From: Burkholderiales bacterium
GTDB taxonomy: Bacteria > Pseudomonadota > Gammaproteobacteria > Burkholderiales > JAHFRG01
Direction of reading: 5' to 3'
Assembly (NCBI GenBank): GCA_035543335.1
Contig: DASZZH010000028.1
Span: 142,392-206,391 of the forward strand
Length of the DNA: 64,000 nt
The first letter of the stretch is position 1. Each line of letters begins with the position of its first letter. The notes below the pieces were generated by a model that worked only from the letters and a program-made list of their open reading frames with translations, was not told where the DNA came from and did no database searches. This document shows positions 51,630-60,513 of this stretch, piece by piece. Position numbers and translations under genes: made by a program.

Positions 51630-51680
51630 TTGCACGAGGGGTATGACTTATAATGCCGGTTTGAAAACCAGCATTGAATC

Positions 51681-53855
51681 ATGTCCATTCTCTCCGGATT
51701 AAACCCCCGGCAGCTCGAAGCGGTCACCCTGCCCAAGCAATCGGCGCTGATTCTCGCCGGCGCGGGCAGCGGCAAAACCCGCGTGCTCACCACGCGCGCC
51801 GCCTGGCTGATTCAGACCGGACAAGCCGGCCCGATGAGCGTCCTCGCCGTGACTTTCACCAACAAAGCGGCGAAAGAGATGCTCGCGCGCATCTCCGCGA
51901 TGCTCCCCATCAACACCCGCGGCATTTGGGTCGGCACCTTTCATGGCCTGTGCAACCGCATGCTGCGCGCACATTACCGTGAAGCGGGACTGCCGCAGCT
52001 GTTTCAAATCATGGACAGCGCCGACCAGCTGGCACTGATCAAGCGGCTGATGAAATCCCTCAACGTGGATGATGAAAAATATCCGCCAAAGCGGCTGCAA
52101 TATTTCATCAACGACAACAAGGAAAAGGGCTTGCGTGCGCCGCAGGTGGAGGCGTTTGACGATTTCTCGAGGAAGCTCAACGCGCTTTACGCGGCTTACG
52201 ACGAGCAGTGCAACCGCGAGGGCGTGGTGGATTTTGCCGAGCTGCTGCTGCGCTCGTATGAGCTGCTGCTGCGCAACGAAATCCTGCGCGAACATTATCA
52301 AGGCCGCTTCCAGCATATTCTGGTGGATGAATTCCAGGACACCAACAGCCTGCAATATCTGTGGTTGCGGTCGCTCGCCGGCAAAACCAATTCGGTATTC
52401 GCGGTGGGCGACGACGACCAATCCATTTACGCCTTCCGCGGCGCCAGTGCCGCGAACATGTTGGGTTTCGAGCAGGACTTCGGCGCGGCCAAGGTCATAA
52501 AGCTTGAGCAGAACTACCGCTCGCATGGCAATATTCTGGATGCGGCGAACGCACTGATCCGCCACAACCGCACGCGTCTTGGCAAGAATTTGTGGACGGT
52601 GGAAGGGGGCGGCGAGCCGCTCCGCTTCTACGAAGCGGCGACGGATCTGGAGGAGGCGGGCTTTATCGTCGACGAGGTGAAAGCGCTTGCCGCCGAAGGG
52701 GTCAAGCTTTCAGACATCGCGGTGCTGTATCGCTCCAACGCCCAGTCGCGGGTTTTGGAGCACGCGCTGTTTTCCGCTTCGATTTCCTACCGCGTATACG
52801 GCGGCCTGCGCTTTTTCGAGCGCCAGGAAATCAAGCACGCGCTCGCCTATCTGCGCCTGGTTGCCAACCCCGATGACGACAGTGCACTGCTCAGAGTGAT
52901 TAACTTCCCGCTGCGCGGCATCGGCAGCCGCAGTCTTGAGCAATTGCAGGAGGAAGCGGCGCAAAACAAAAGCAGCCTGTGGCAAGCGGTCATGCGGCAT
53001 CCAGCAGCCAGTGGTCAACGATCAGCAAAAGCAAAAGGCATCGAAGGCTTTGTTGCATTGATTGAGTCACTGCATTCAAGCTGTGCCGGGTTGCCGCTTC
53101 CGGAAGTCATCGAGCTCGTGATTGAGGCAAGCGGGTTGAAAGCGCATTACCAAAGCCAGAAAGACGGGCAGGACCGGCTGGAAAACCTCGACGAACTGAT
53201 TAATGCGGTGGTAGCGTTTCTTAATGAAAACGATGAGGAAATGGAAAATTCGCTCGTGAGTTTCTTGGCTTTTGCCGCGCTGGAATCGGGCGAGCACCAG
53301 GCGGGAGAGGGCGCGGAGGCGCTGCAACTCATGACCGCGCATTCCGCGAAAGGCCTGGAGTTCCACAGCGTGTTCATCAGCGGACTGGAAGAGGGATTGT
53401 TTCCACACGAGCAAAGCCTGACGGAAGACGGCGGGCTGGAAGAAGAGCGGCGCCTGATGTATGTGGCGCTCACCCGCGCGCGGAGAAGACTGTATTTAAG
53501 CTATGCGCAAAGCCGGATGCTGCACGGACAAACCCGCTACAACATCACCTCGCGTTTCTTGCAGGAAATTCCTGAAAACCTGATAAAGCGCGTGAATGCA
53601 GGGTTGAGTGTTCAGAGTTCAGTGTTCAGTGTTAAAAGCAAAAGCGCAGCGGCCTCTCACACTCAACACTCAACACACAACGCTCAACCTTCGCTGCCGT
53701 GGCGCATCGGCCGAACGGTGCTGCATCCGAAATTCGGCGCAGGCGTCATCGTCAACGCCGAAGGCAGCGGGACGGACGCCCGCGTCCAAGTCAATTTCCA
53801 CAAGGCCGGTGTGAAATGGCTGATGCTGGAATACGCCAAACTGACCCCGGCTTAA
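51681..53855 (+). CDS. uvrD: UvrD/PcrA-type DNA helicase
   Basis: UvrD is a superfamily 1 3'-5' helicase in nucleotide-excision and mismatch repair. The 724-residue protein shows Walker A LILAGAGSGKTRVLTTRAAW, FHGLCNRMLR, HILVDEFQDTN, AVGDDDQSIYAFRGA, LEQNYRS, LMTAHSAKGLEF and VALTRARRRLYLSYA. A C-terminal Tudor-like domain (LPWRIGRTVLHPKFGAGVIVN to the end) follows. Between the two, about residues 640-675, the linker is encoded by a repeat array, in frame. It is convergent with the BPSS1780 gene with no base between the stop codons. Confidence 0.96.
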   Translation: MSILSGLNPRQLEAVTLPKQSALILAGAGSGKTRVLTTRAAWLIQTGQAGPMSVLAVTFTNKAAKEMLARISAMLPINTRGIWVGTFHGLCNRMLRAHYREAGLPQLFQIMDSADQLALIKRLMKSLNVDDEKYPPKRLQYFINDNKEKGLRAPQVEAFDDFSRKLNALYAAYDEQCNREGVVDFAELLLRSYELLLRNEILREHYQGRFQHILVDEFQDTNSLQYLWLRSLAGKTNSVFAVGDDDQSIYAFRGASAANMLGFEQDFGAAKVIKLEQNYRSHGNILDAANALIRHNRTRLGKNLWTVEGGGEPLRFYEAATDLEEAGFIVDEVKALAAEGVKLSDIAVLYRSNAQSRVLEHALFSASISYRVYGGLRFFERQEIKHALAYLRLVANPDDDSALLRVINFPLRGIGSRSLEQLQEEAAQNKSSLWQAVMRHPAASGQRSAKAKGIEGFVALIESLHSSCAGLPLPEVIELVIEASGLKAHYQSQKDGQDRLENLDELINAVVAFLNENDEEMENSLVSFLAFAALESGEHQAGEGAEALQLMTAHSAKGLEFHSVFISGLEEGLFPHEQSLTEDGGLEEERRLMYVALTRARRRLYLSYAQSRMLHGQTRYNITSRFLQEIPENLIKRVNAGLSVQSSVFSVKSKSAAASHTQHSTHNAQPSLPWRIGRTVLHPKFGAGVIVNAEGSGTDARVQVNFHKAGVKWLMLEYAKLTPA
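53601..53690. repeat. Inverted heptamer array inside uvrD
   Basis: Left-arm units GTTGAGT, GTTCAGA, GTTCAGT, GTTCAGT (53603-53633) and right-arm units CTCACAC, TCAACAC, TCAACAC, ACAACGC, TCAACC (53655-53689) face each other. The array is translated as a Ser/Gln/Thr/His-rich linker in UvrD without breaking the frame. Confidence 0.88.
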
Positions 53856-54617
53856 TCAGGTTTTGGTCTGGATTGAATTATCAGAAAAAATATCTTTATA
53901 GCTTATGTAGAGCGTAGGGATAAGCACCGGCAGCATTACAACGAGCGCAATCATAAACCGCGAGCTGAAAGAAATATTCATTATCCCCAGCAACAGCGCT
54001 ATGATGACTTGTAAAATAAATACAATAACACCGTAAACCAGGAAAGGCAGGATATTTTTCAGACAGGCAATAAAGCTCAATTTCAGGGCAACCATTGCCT
54101 TCGTGTCACGAAGCGCCACCAATACGGGTGAAAGCCATAGCGCCATGGCTAATGGCACGTATAGCGCCAGCCCTACAAGCAGAGCCAGCAATATCTGGTT
54201 TCCGTAAGTTGTGAGGACCGCCATATCCAAGTTACCTTGGTCACCCGCCAATACCGCATCTAGGGCTTGGCCTCCGATCAGCACCACTACAAATGCAATT
54301 AAAATTATCCCGACCAAGTTGACGCCGCCAAGCGCAATCAGGCTGCTCGGATTTTTGCGGAAACAGGCAAAAAGGTGGGCAATCTCCAGTTCCCCGCCAT
54401 TTTGCAGGGATTGGCAGCCCAGCATCAGGCCGCCCACCAGCACGGGCAGGATTAAATTCAACACCATCCCGAGAAAGGGAATTTTAATCAATACGTAAGA
54501 AATTGCGACGAGGATGGCGCACAGGACAACCCAAATCAAAGGATTTTTCCTGAACAAAGCAAAGCCATCAACCAGCCATTGCCACCCCTGTTTCACCGCC
54601 ACTTGATGTGGTTCCAT
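53856..54617 (-). CDS. BPSS1780-family membrane protein
   Basis: The 253-residue protein has about six membrane segments and the N-terminal QGWQWLVDGFALFRKNPLIWVVLCAILVAISYVL typical of the BPSS1780 family, which is restricted to betaproteobacteria and relatives. Other segments include LPVLVGGLMLGCQSLQNGGELEIAHLFACFR. The function is unknown. It follows thrB by 56 bases and its stop codon directly abuts the uvrD stop. Confidence 0.82.
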   Translation of the reverse strand: MEPHQVAVKQGWQWLVDGFALFRKNPLIWVVLCAILVAISYVLIKIPFLGMVLNLILPVLVGGLMLGCQSLQNGGELEIAHLFACFRKNPSSLIALGGVNLVGIILIAFVVVLIGGQALDAVLAGDQGNLDMAVLTTYGNQILLALLVGLALYVPLAMALWLSPVLVALRDTKAMVALKLSFIACLKNILPFLVYGVIVFILQVIIALLLGIMNISFSSRFMIALVVMLPVLIPTLYISYKDIFSDNSIQTKT

Positions 54618-54673
54618 GATATGCCTCGCCGACCAGTTGCCAGAGCTTTAACTTACACCGGTTTGGGCAAGAT

Positions 54674-55618
54674 TTAAAGCCAGATAATCCCGGATTGGCC
54701 GCTTGCGTGCTGCCTCAATAATTTCATGAAATGATTGGGGTCCTTGGCATGGGTGAGCTCGCCCGGCCGCGGCAGATGCAAGTCCTGCAGGCGCGAGACC
54801 CAGAAGCGCAGAGCGCCCGCGCGCAGCATCACCGGCCAGGCCTCGCGTTCGGCTGCGCTAAACGGCCGGGTGGAGTGGTAGACGGAGAGGAAAGCGCGAG
54901 TGCGCCCGGCGTCCAGTTTATAATTTTGCGTGATGCACCAGTCGTTGACGGCAATTGCCACGTCATAGAGCAGCACGTCGTTGCAGGCGAAATAGAAATC
55001 AATCACGCCGCTCACCGCGTCGTTGTGGAACAGCACGTTGTCGCGAAACAAATCGGCATGGATTACGCCGCGCGGCAGATCATGGTAGCGATAAAGCGAC
55101 TGGTAGCTCAACTCAGCTTTCAGCAGATCGGCCTCCTCTTGCGAGAGGAAAGGCATGATTTGCGGCGCGATGGTGTTCCACCAGTGGGTACCGCGCGGGT
55201 TTTCCATTTTGTCCGGATAGGTCCGCCCGGCGAGGTGCATGCCGGCCAAGAGTTCGCCCACTTCGGCGCAGTGTTCGGGCGAGGGTTGTTTCAGGTCCAC
55301 CCCCTGGAGGCAGCTCACCAGGCACGCTGGTTTGCCGTTTAATTCCCCCAAAAAACTGTTTACCAGATTGGCGATGGGATCGGGGCAGGGAATGCCGTGG
55401 CTCGCCAGGTGCGACATTAAATTCAGATAATAGGGCAGTTCCTCGGTTTTGAGCTTCTCGAACAGCGTCAGCACGTAGCGGCCGTGGGTGGTGTCGACAA
55501 AATAATTGGTGTTATCAATCCCGGCGGCGATGCCGCGCAAATCCGTGAGCATGCCCAGCGAATAATTCCTGAGCCACGCGGCAAGCTGCTCGCGGGTGAC
55601 GGTGGTGAAGACGGACAT
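54674..55618 (-). CDS. thrB: Homoserine kinase (APH-type ThrB)
   Basis: This homoserine kinase belongs to the choline/aminoglycoside kinase fold rather than the GHMP fold of E. coli ThrB. The 314-residue protein has GIDNTNYFVDTTHGRYVLTLFEK (phosphate and Lys region), LPRGVIHADLFRDNVLF (catalytic Brenner-type loop) and GVIDFYFACNDVLLYDVAI (metal Asp). It opens the threonine branch from homoserine, in competition with MetX. It follows the DUF2782 gene, the common betaproteobacterial arrangement near polA. Confidence 0.93.
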   Translation of the reverse strand: MSVFTTVTREQLAAWLRNYSLGMLTDLRGIAAGIDNTNYFVDTTHGRYVLTLFEKLKTEELPYYLNLMSHLASHGIPCPDPIANLVNSFLGELNGKPACLVSCLQGVDLKQPSPEHCAEVGELLAGMHLAGRTYPDKMENPRGTHWWNTIAPQIMPFLSQEEADLLKAELSYQSLYRYHDLPRGVIHADLFRDNVLFHNDAVSGVIDFYFACNDVLLYDVAIAVNDWCITQNYKLDAGRTRAFLSVYHSTRPFSAAEREAWPVMLRAGALRFWVSRLQDLHLPRPGELTHAKDPNHFMKLLRQHASGQSGIIWL

Positions 55619-55680
55619 GTGTTGTTATCGGCCGCAGTATCCATCCCGCGGCTGCAAAGGGATTTATGCCGGCGGCCGGA

Positions 55681-56013
55681 TCAAAATTCCAGCAACAACC
55701 ACATCGGCACTTTGACCGGGTTATCGAGGTCGTCGTGCCGGACAAACTTGCCTTGGCCGGACTCATCCAACAAGTAATAGGGCACCCCGTGCGAGGGCGT
55801 TACCTTGATCATGTACAGCCGCCCGTGCATCCGGTATTCCTCGATGGTCTCCTGGCCGCGCTTGATGATGGTTACCTGCGGCTCGAGCGGGGAATCGACC
55901 GGCAGCGGAGGCGGCGGAGCCTCGGGCAAGGGTTGCAAATCCCTGGGCCGTTGCGGGGCCTGCGCAAACGCGGATAGCGCAAGGCAAAGCAAAGCGGCGG
56001 TAACGAGGCGCAT
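55681..56013 (-). CDS. Exported DUF2782 protein
   Basis: The 110-residue precursor has a signal (MRLVTAALLCLALSAFAQA), a Pro-rich stretch and the DUF2782 domain: PQVTIIKRGQETIEEYRMHGRLYMIKVTPSHGVPYYLLDESGQG. It is usual next to thrB and polA in betaproteobacteria. No function is established. Confidence 0.88.
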   Translation of the reverse strand: MRLVTAALLCLALSAFAQAPQRPRDLQPLPEAPPPPLPVDSPLEPQVTIIKRGQETIEEYRMHGRLYMIKVTPSHGVPYYLLDESGQGKFVRHDDLDNPVKVPMWLLLEF

Positions 56014-56074
56014 GCGGTCCTTTATGGGTGGTTTGCCCGGGACGTCAGAGGGCGTTAGTTTATCATTAGACCGT

Positions 56075-56239
56075 GGGAACCTCTAAACAAGCCCCGTCCC
56101 TCCGGGTTGCGGCAAAATGCAGCGTCTGCGTCGTTGCGCTCCTTGCCCATACGATTAAATATGGGCTGCGTCGCGCGTCTCGCATCCATCCGCATTTTGC
56201 CAGCAACGCGCATGCGTGTGGGCTTGTTTAGAGGTTCCC
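56075..56239. mobile_element. MITE-like palindromic element, short copy (165 bp)
   Basis: Perfect 19-base terminal inverted repeats (56075-56093 and 56221-56239), reading inward GGGAACCTCTAAACAAGCC, bound an imperfect palindrome. Read on the minus strand, the interior closely matches the first two thirds of the copy at 7724-8006 (GCGTTGCTGGCAAAATGCGG, then the GCAACGACGCAGACG segment), but the terminal sequences differ beyond CCTCT. There is no transposase. Its right end forms the stop codon of the LOG gene. Confidence 0.87.
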
Positions 56240-56967
56240 TAAAGGTTGAGCTGGATTTCGAGTTCCTGAGCAGAAGGCTCGAAGCCGCGTTTCTCATAAT
56301 GGTCAAAAATCGCGTCGACCACCGCTTTCGGCTCATTGATGACCTTGATGAGATGCATGTCTTCGGCGTCGATCATGTTTTCCGCAATCAGCGTTTGCTT
56401 GAACCAATCCAGCATGCCGCGCCAGAACGGCTCGTGCACCAGGATAATGGGAATTTTGCGCGTTTTGCCGGTTTGCACCAGCGTCAGCGCTTCCATTAAT
56501 TCATCCAGCGTGCCGAAACCTCCGGGCATGACCACCCAGGCACTCGCGAATTTCACGAACATCACCTTGCGCGCGAAGAAATGGCGGAAGGTCTGGCTGA
56601 TGTCCTGATAGACGTTGCTGTGCTGCTCGAGAGGCAGCTGAATGTTCAGACCCACGCTCGGGCTTTTGCCGTGGAATGCCCCTTTGTTCGCCGCATCCAT
56701 GATGCCGGGACCCCCGCCGGAAATCACGGCAAAGCCGGCGTCCGACAGTTGCCGAGCGATTTGTTCGGCAAGCTTGTAATAAGGGTGGTCCTGCGGCGTG
56801 CGCGCGCTGCCGAAAATGCTTACCGCGGGGCGGATCGCGCTCAGGCGTTCCGTCGCTTCCACAAATTCTGCCATAATCTCGAATACGCGCCAGGATTCGC
56901 GCGCCGACCACGATTTCTCGAGCATTTCGGGGGCTATTAATTTCTGCAGCTTGTCTGAATGCGTCAT
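56239..56967 (-). CDS. LOG-family protein (cytokinin riboside 5'-monophosphate phosphoribohydrolase-like)
   Basis: The 242-residue protein carries FGSARTPQDHPYY, ISGGGPGIMDAANKGAFHGK and MPGGFGTLDELMEALTLVQTGK, the PGGxGTxxE active site of LOG/TIGR00730 proteins, which hydrolyse nucleoside 5'-monophosphates at the base-ribose bond. ATG 56967 (MTHSDKLQKLIAPEMLEKSW) is the family start. The TAG stop codon (56239-56241) is formed by the terminal base of a MITE-like element, so the original C-terminus may have been longer. It is divergent from polA. Confidence 0.92.
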   Translation of the reverse strand: MTHSDKLQKLIAPEMLEKSWSARESWRVFEIMAEFVEATERLSAIRPAVSIFGSARTPQDHPYYKLAEQIARQLSDAGFAVISGGGPGIMDAANKGAFHGKSPSVGLNIQLPLEQHSNVYQDISQTFRHFFARKVMFVKFASAWVVMPGGFGTLDELMEALTLVQTGKTRKIPIILVHEPFWRGMLDWFKQTLIAENMIDAEDMHLIKVINEPKAVVDAIFDHYEKRGFEPSAQELEIQLNL

Positions 56968-57027
56968 TTTGGAAGCCTGTTCAGTGAATTCGAATCGTAA
57001 CCACGTCAACATGCGAGGCGGGAGGAA

Positions 57028-59802
57028 ATGAAAAACGCCACGAACGCGGACAATGGGCGGAAAACGCTGCTGCTGGTTGACGGCTCGTCGTATCTCTACC
57101 GCGCCTTTCACGCGCTGGCACCGCAGGATTTGCGCAACCGCCGGGACGAGCCCACCGGTGCGATTTACGGTGTCCTCAACATGCTGCGCCGGTTGCGCAG
57201 CGACTACAAGGCGGATTATAGCGCCTGCGTGTTCGACGCAAAAGGCAAGACCTTCCGCGAGGACTGGTACCCCGAATACAAAGCCAACCGGCCGGCGATG
57301 CCGGACGACCTCGCTGCGCAAATCGCCCCATTGCATGAATGCATTCGCGCGCTCGGCTGGCCGCTTTTGATCATCGAAGGCGTGGAAGCGGACGATGTTA
57401 TCGGCACACTCGTCACCATGGCCGCGCGCGAAGGCGTCAACAGCATCGTCTCCACCGGCGACAAGGACCTTGCGCAGCTCGTCAATCCGTATGTCATGCT
57501 CGTCAACACCATGAGCAATGAAAAACTGGATGAGCAGGGCGTATTGGCCAAATTCAGCGTGGCGCCTGCGCGCATGGTGGATTATCTGACGCTGATCGGC
57601 GACAGCGTGGACAATGTTCCGGGCGTGGACAAGGTCGGGCCGAAAACCGCGGTGAAGTGGCTCTCGCAGTACCAGACACTCGATAATCTGATAACGCACG
57701 CCAATGAAATTCCAGGCGTGGTGGGCGAAAACCTGCGCAAGTCGCTCGATTGGCTGCCGCAGGCGCGCCAGCTCCTTACCGTCAAATGCGATGTGGATTT
57801 GCCGGTTGCTCTTCCCGACCTTGCGCCGCAACCGCAGGATGCGGCGAAACTCAACGAGCTGTTTGAGCGTTTTGAATTCAAGAGCTGGCTTAGGGAGAGT
57901 AAGGGGCTGGAAAAGAAAGTTCAGGGTTCAGAGTTGAGAGTTCAGAGTTCGAGAAGTGGTGAATCAAACCCTCAACCCTCAACGCTCAACACTCAACCCA
58001 GAACATACGAAACCATTCTGACCGAAGCACAACTGGAAAAATGGCTGAAGCGTATTCACGCGGCGCAATTGGTGGCGGTGGATACCGAAACCACCGGCCT
58101 TGACCCGATGCAGGACAAACTTGTAGGGATATCGTTTTCAGTGGAGGCAAATCGAGCTGCTTATATTCCGCTCGCCCACCGTTATTCCGGCGCGCCGGAG
58201 CAGCTTGATTCCGGGCGGGTTTTAGAGCGGCTCACGCCCTGGCTGGAAGATGCGGGCAAGCCCAAACTTGGACAGAATCTCAAATACGACAAGCACATTT
58301 TCGCCAATCACGGCGCGGCCTTGAACGGCATCGCGCACGATACGCTGCTCGAATCCTATATCCTGGAAAGCCACCAGCCCCACGACATGGACAATCTGGC
58401 GGAACGCCATCTCGGCGTGAAAACCATCACCTATGACGAGGTTACGGGCAAGGGCGCCAACCGCATCGGCTTCGACCAGGTGGCGATTGATCGCGCCGCC
58501 GAATATGCCGCCGAAGACGCCGACGTCACTTTGCAGTTGCATCAGGCCTTGTATCCCCGGATCGCCGCGGATTCCAGGCTCGAAGATATTTACCGGCGCA
58601 TCGAAATGCCGCTTCTGGAAGTGCTGTTCAGCATGGAGAGAAACGGAGTGTTGCTGGACGTCAAGCTGCTGGACGAGCAGAGCTGCGAGCTGGGGAGCCG
58701 CATGCTCGAGCTTGAAAACCAAGTGCACCAGGCAGCCGGCCAGCCGTTCAATCTCAATTCGCCCAAGCAAATCCAGGAAATTTTATTCGAGCGCCAGAAG
58801 CTGCCGGTGGTGAAAAAAACTCCGGGCGGCCAGCCTTCCACCGATGAAGACGTGCTGCAGGAGCTGGCGCTGAATTATCCGCTGCCCAAGCTGATACTCG
58901 ACTATCGCGGCTTGGCCAAGCTCAAATCCACTTACACCGACAAACTGCCGCGCATGGTTAATCCGCAAACCGGCCGCGTCCACACCAATTATGCGCAGGC
59001 GGTGGCGGTGACCGGGAGGCTCGCCAGCAATGATCCGAATTTGCAGAATATACCGGTGCGCACGCAGGAAGGGCGGCGCATCCGCGAAGCGTTCATCGCG
59101 CCGCCCGGGCAGCGGATTATTTCCGCCGATTATTCGCAGATTGAACTTCGCATCATAGCGCACCTCTCAGGGGACAAGAGCCTGCTCAGGGCTTTTGCCG
59201 AAGGCCAGGACATCCACCGCGCCACTGCTTCGGAGATTTTCGGCATCCCGCCGGCCGAAGTCGGGCCGGAACAGAGGCGCTATGCCAAGGTGATAAATTT
59301 CGGCCTGATTTACGGCATGTCGGCGTTCGGTTTAGCGAGCCAGTTGGGCATTGAGCGCTCGGCGGCGCAGCTTTACATGGAGCGCTATTTCGCGAGATAT
59401 CCGGGCGTGGCCGAATACATGCAGCGCACCCGCGAACTTGCCAAACAACAGGGCTTTGTGGAAACCGTGCTTGGCAGAAGGCTTTGGCTTCCCGACATCA
59501 AAAGCTCGAACGGCACGCGCCGGCAGGGGGCGGAGCGCGCGGCGATCAACGCGCCGATGCAGGGTACTGCTGCGGATCTTATTAAACTTGCCATGATCGC
59601 AGTGCATGGGTGGCTTAAGCAAAAGCGGCTCAAAGCCAAGCTCATCATGCAAGTGCACGACGAGCTGGTGCTGGAAGTGCCGGATGACGAACTCGAGTTG
59701 CTAAAAACCGAGTTGCCAAAGCTCATGTGTGGCGTGGCCAAACTGAATGTGCCGTTGGTGGTCGATGTGGGAACCGGGCTCAATTGGGAAAAAGCACATT
59801 AG
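57028..59802 (+). CDS. polA: DNA polymerase I
   Basis: The 924-residue enzyme has all three domains: 5' nuclease (1-285; LLVDGSSYLYRAFHAL and GDSVDNVPGVDKVGPKTA), 3'-5' exonuclease with the acidic motif LVAVDTETTGLD, and the polymerase with ADYSQIELRIIAHLSGD, KVINFGLIYGMSAFG and MQVHDELVLEVP. The linker between the first two domains, about residues 298-328, is encoded by a repeat array in frame (Ser/Gln/Asn/Thr/Pro-rich). It is divergent from the LOG gene across 60 bases. Confidence 0.97.
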   Translation: MKNATNADNGRKTLLLVDGSSYLYRAFHALAPQDLRNRRDEPTGAIYGVLNMLRRLRSDYKADYSACVFDAKGKTFREDWYPEYKANRPAMPDDLAAQIAPLHECIRALGWPLLIIEGVEADDVIGTLVTMAAREGVNSIVSTGDKDLAQLVNPYVMLVNTMSNEKLDEQGVLAKFSVAPARMVDYLTLIGDSVDNVPGVDKVGPKTAVKWLSQYQTLDNLITHANEIPGVVGENLRKSLDWLPQARQLLTVKCDVDLPVALPDLAPQPQDAAKLNELFERFEFKSWLRESKGLEKKVQGSELRVQSSRSGESNPQPSTLNTQPRTYETILTEAQLEKWLKRIHAAQLVAVDTETTGLDPMQDKLVGISFSVEANRAAYIPLAHRYSGAPEQLDSGRVLERLTPWLEDAGKPKLGQNLKYDKHIFANHGAALNGIAHDTLLESYILESHQPHDMDNLAERHLGVKTITYDEVTGKGANRIGFDQVAIDRAAEYAAEDADVTLQLHQALYPRIAADSRLEDIYRRIEMPLLEVLFSMERNGVLLDVKLLDEQSCELGSRMLELENQVHQAAGQPFNLNSPKQIQEILFERQKLPVVKKTPGGQPSTDEDVLQELALNYPLPKLILDYRGLAKLKSTYTDKLPRMVNPQTGRVHTNYAQAVAVTGRLASNDPNLQNIPVRTQEGRRIREAFIAPPGQRIISADYSQIELRIIAHLSGDKSLLRAFAEGQDIHRATASEIFGIPPAEVGPEQRRYAKVINFGLIYGMSAFGLASQLGIERSAAQLYMERYFARYPGVAEYMQRTRELAKQQGFVETVLGRRLWLPDIKSSNGTRRQGAERAAINAPMQGTAADLIKLAMIAVHGWLKQKRLKAKLIMQVHDELVLEVPDDELELLKTELPKLMCGVAKLNVPLVVDVGTGLNWEKAH
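57918..58002. repeat. Inverted heptamer array inside polA
   Basis: Left-arm units GTTCAGG, GTTCAGA, GTTGAGA, GTTCAGA, GTTCGAG (57919-57953) and right-arm units CTCAACC, CTCAACG, CTCAACA, CTCAACC (57971-57998) are inverse. It is read in frame in the linker between the 5' nuclease and exonuclease domains. Confidence 0.88.
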
Positions 59803-59857
59803 TGTCTGATGACAAGAACGAGAAAAAGTCACACAATAATCACCCTCGAGGAAATCG

Positions 59858-60376
59858 ATGAGAGCCATGAATACGCTTAAAAACAGGCGCTTCCTGATTT
59901 TGCTGGTGCTGGGCGCGCTGTTGGCGGTGCTGTTCGCGCAGGCCGTGACCCAAAACTCGCCCGCGCCGCAAGTGACGTTTACTTCGCTGAAAGGCGAGAA
60001 AATCCCGATGGGGAGCCTGCGCGGCAAGGTGGTGCTGGTGAATTTCTGGGCCACCAGTTGCGTCGGCTGCATCCGCGAAATGCCGCAGATGGTGGACACC
60101 TACCGCAAGTTCCAGGCGCAGGGGCTGGAGACCATCGCCGTGGCGATGAGCTATGATCCGCCGAATTACGTGGTGAACTACACCGAGAAAAATGCGCTGC
60201 CCTTCAAAGTGGCGCTGGATGTGCAGGGGGGTATTGCTCAGGCGTTTGGCGATGTGAAGCTCACGCCCACCACCTTTGTTATCGACAAGCGCGGCAACAT
60301 CATCAAACGCATCCTCGGCGAACCTGATTTCGCCAAACTCCATCTTCTGCTGGAAAAAGAATTGCGGGCCACATGA
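59858..60376 (+). CDS. TlpA/ResA-like periplasmic thioredoxin
   Basis: The 172-residue protein has an N-terminal membrane anchor or signal (FLILLVLGALLAVLFAQAV) and a thioredoxin fold with VVLVNFWATSCVGCIREMPQMV (active CxxC) and the cis-Pro region KLTPTTFVIDKRG. It resembles thiol-disulfide oxidoreductases for cytochrome c maturation or general periplasmic reduction. GAGGAAATCG precedes ATG 59858. It lies 55 bases after polA. Confidence 0.9.
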   Translation: MRAMNTLKNRRFLILLVLGALLAVLFAQAVTQNSPAPQVTFTSLKGEKIPMGSLRGKVVLVNFWATSCVGCIREMPQMVDTYRKFQAQGLETIAVAMSYDPPNYVVNYTEKNALPFKVALDVQGGIAQAFGDVKLTPTTFVIDKRGNIIKRILGEPDFAKLHLLLEKELRAT

Positions 60377-60513
60377 GACCTCAGCGAAACAAGAAGTTTG
60401 ACTTTAGACGAGGAACGGCGAAGTTGAGCAGCGGAGCCGAATAGTATGTGAGCAGCGGAAACGAGCCGTGAAAAGTATAAAGGCAAAATCCGCAGTTTCG
60501 ATGGGGTTTCATC

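Noticed and set aside
53601-58002. CRISPR-like reading of the heptamer arrays
   Set aside because: Units are 7-8 bases without spacers and come in inverse arms; there are no cas genes.
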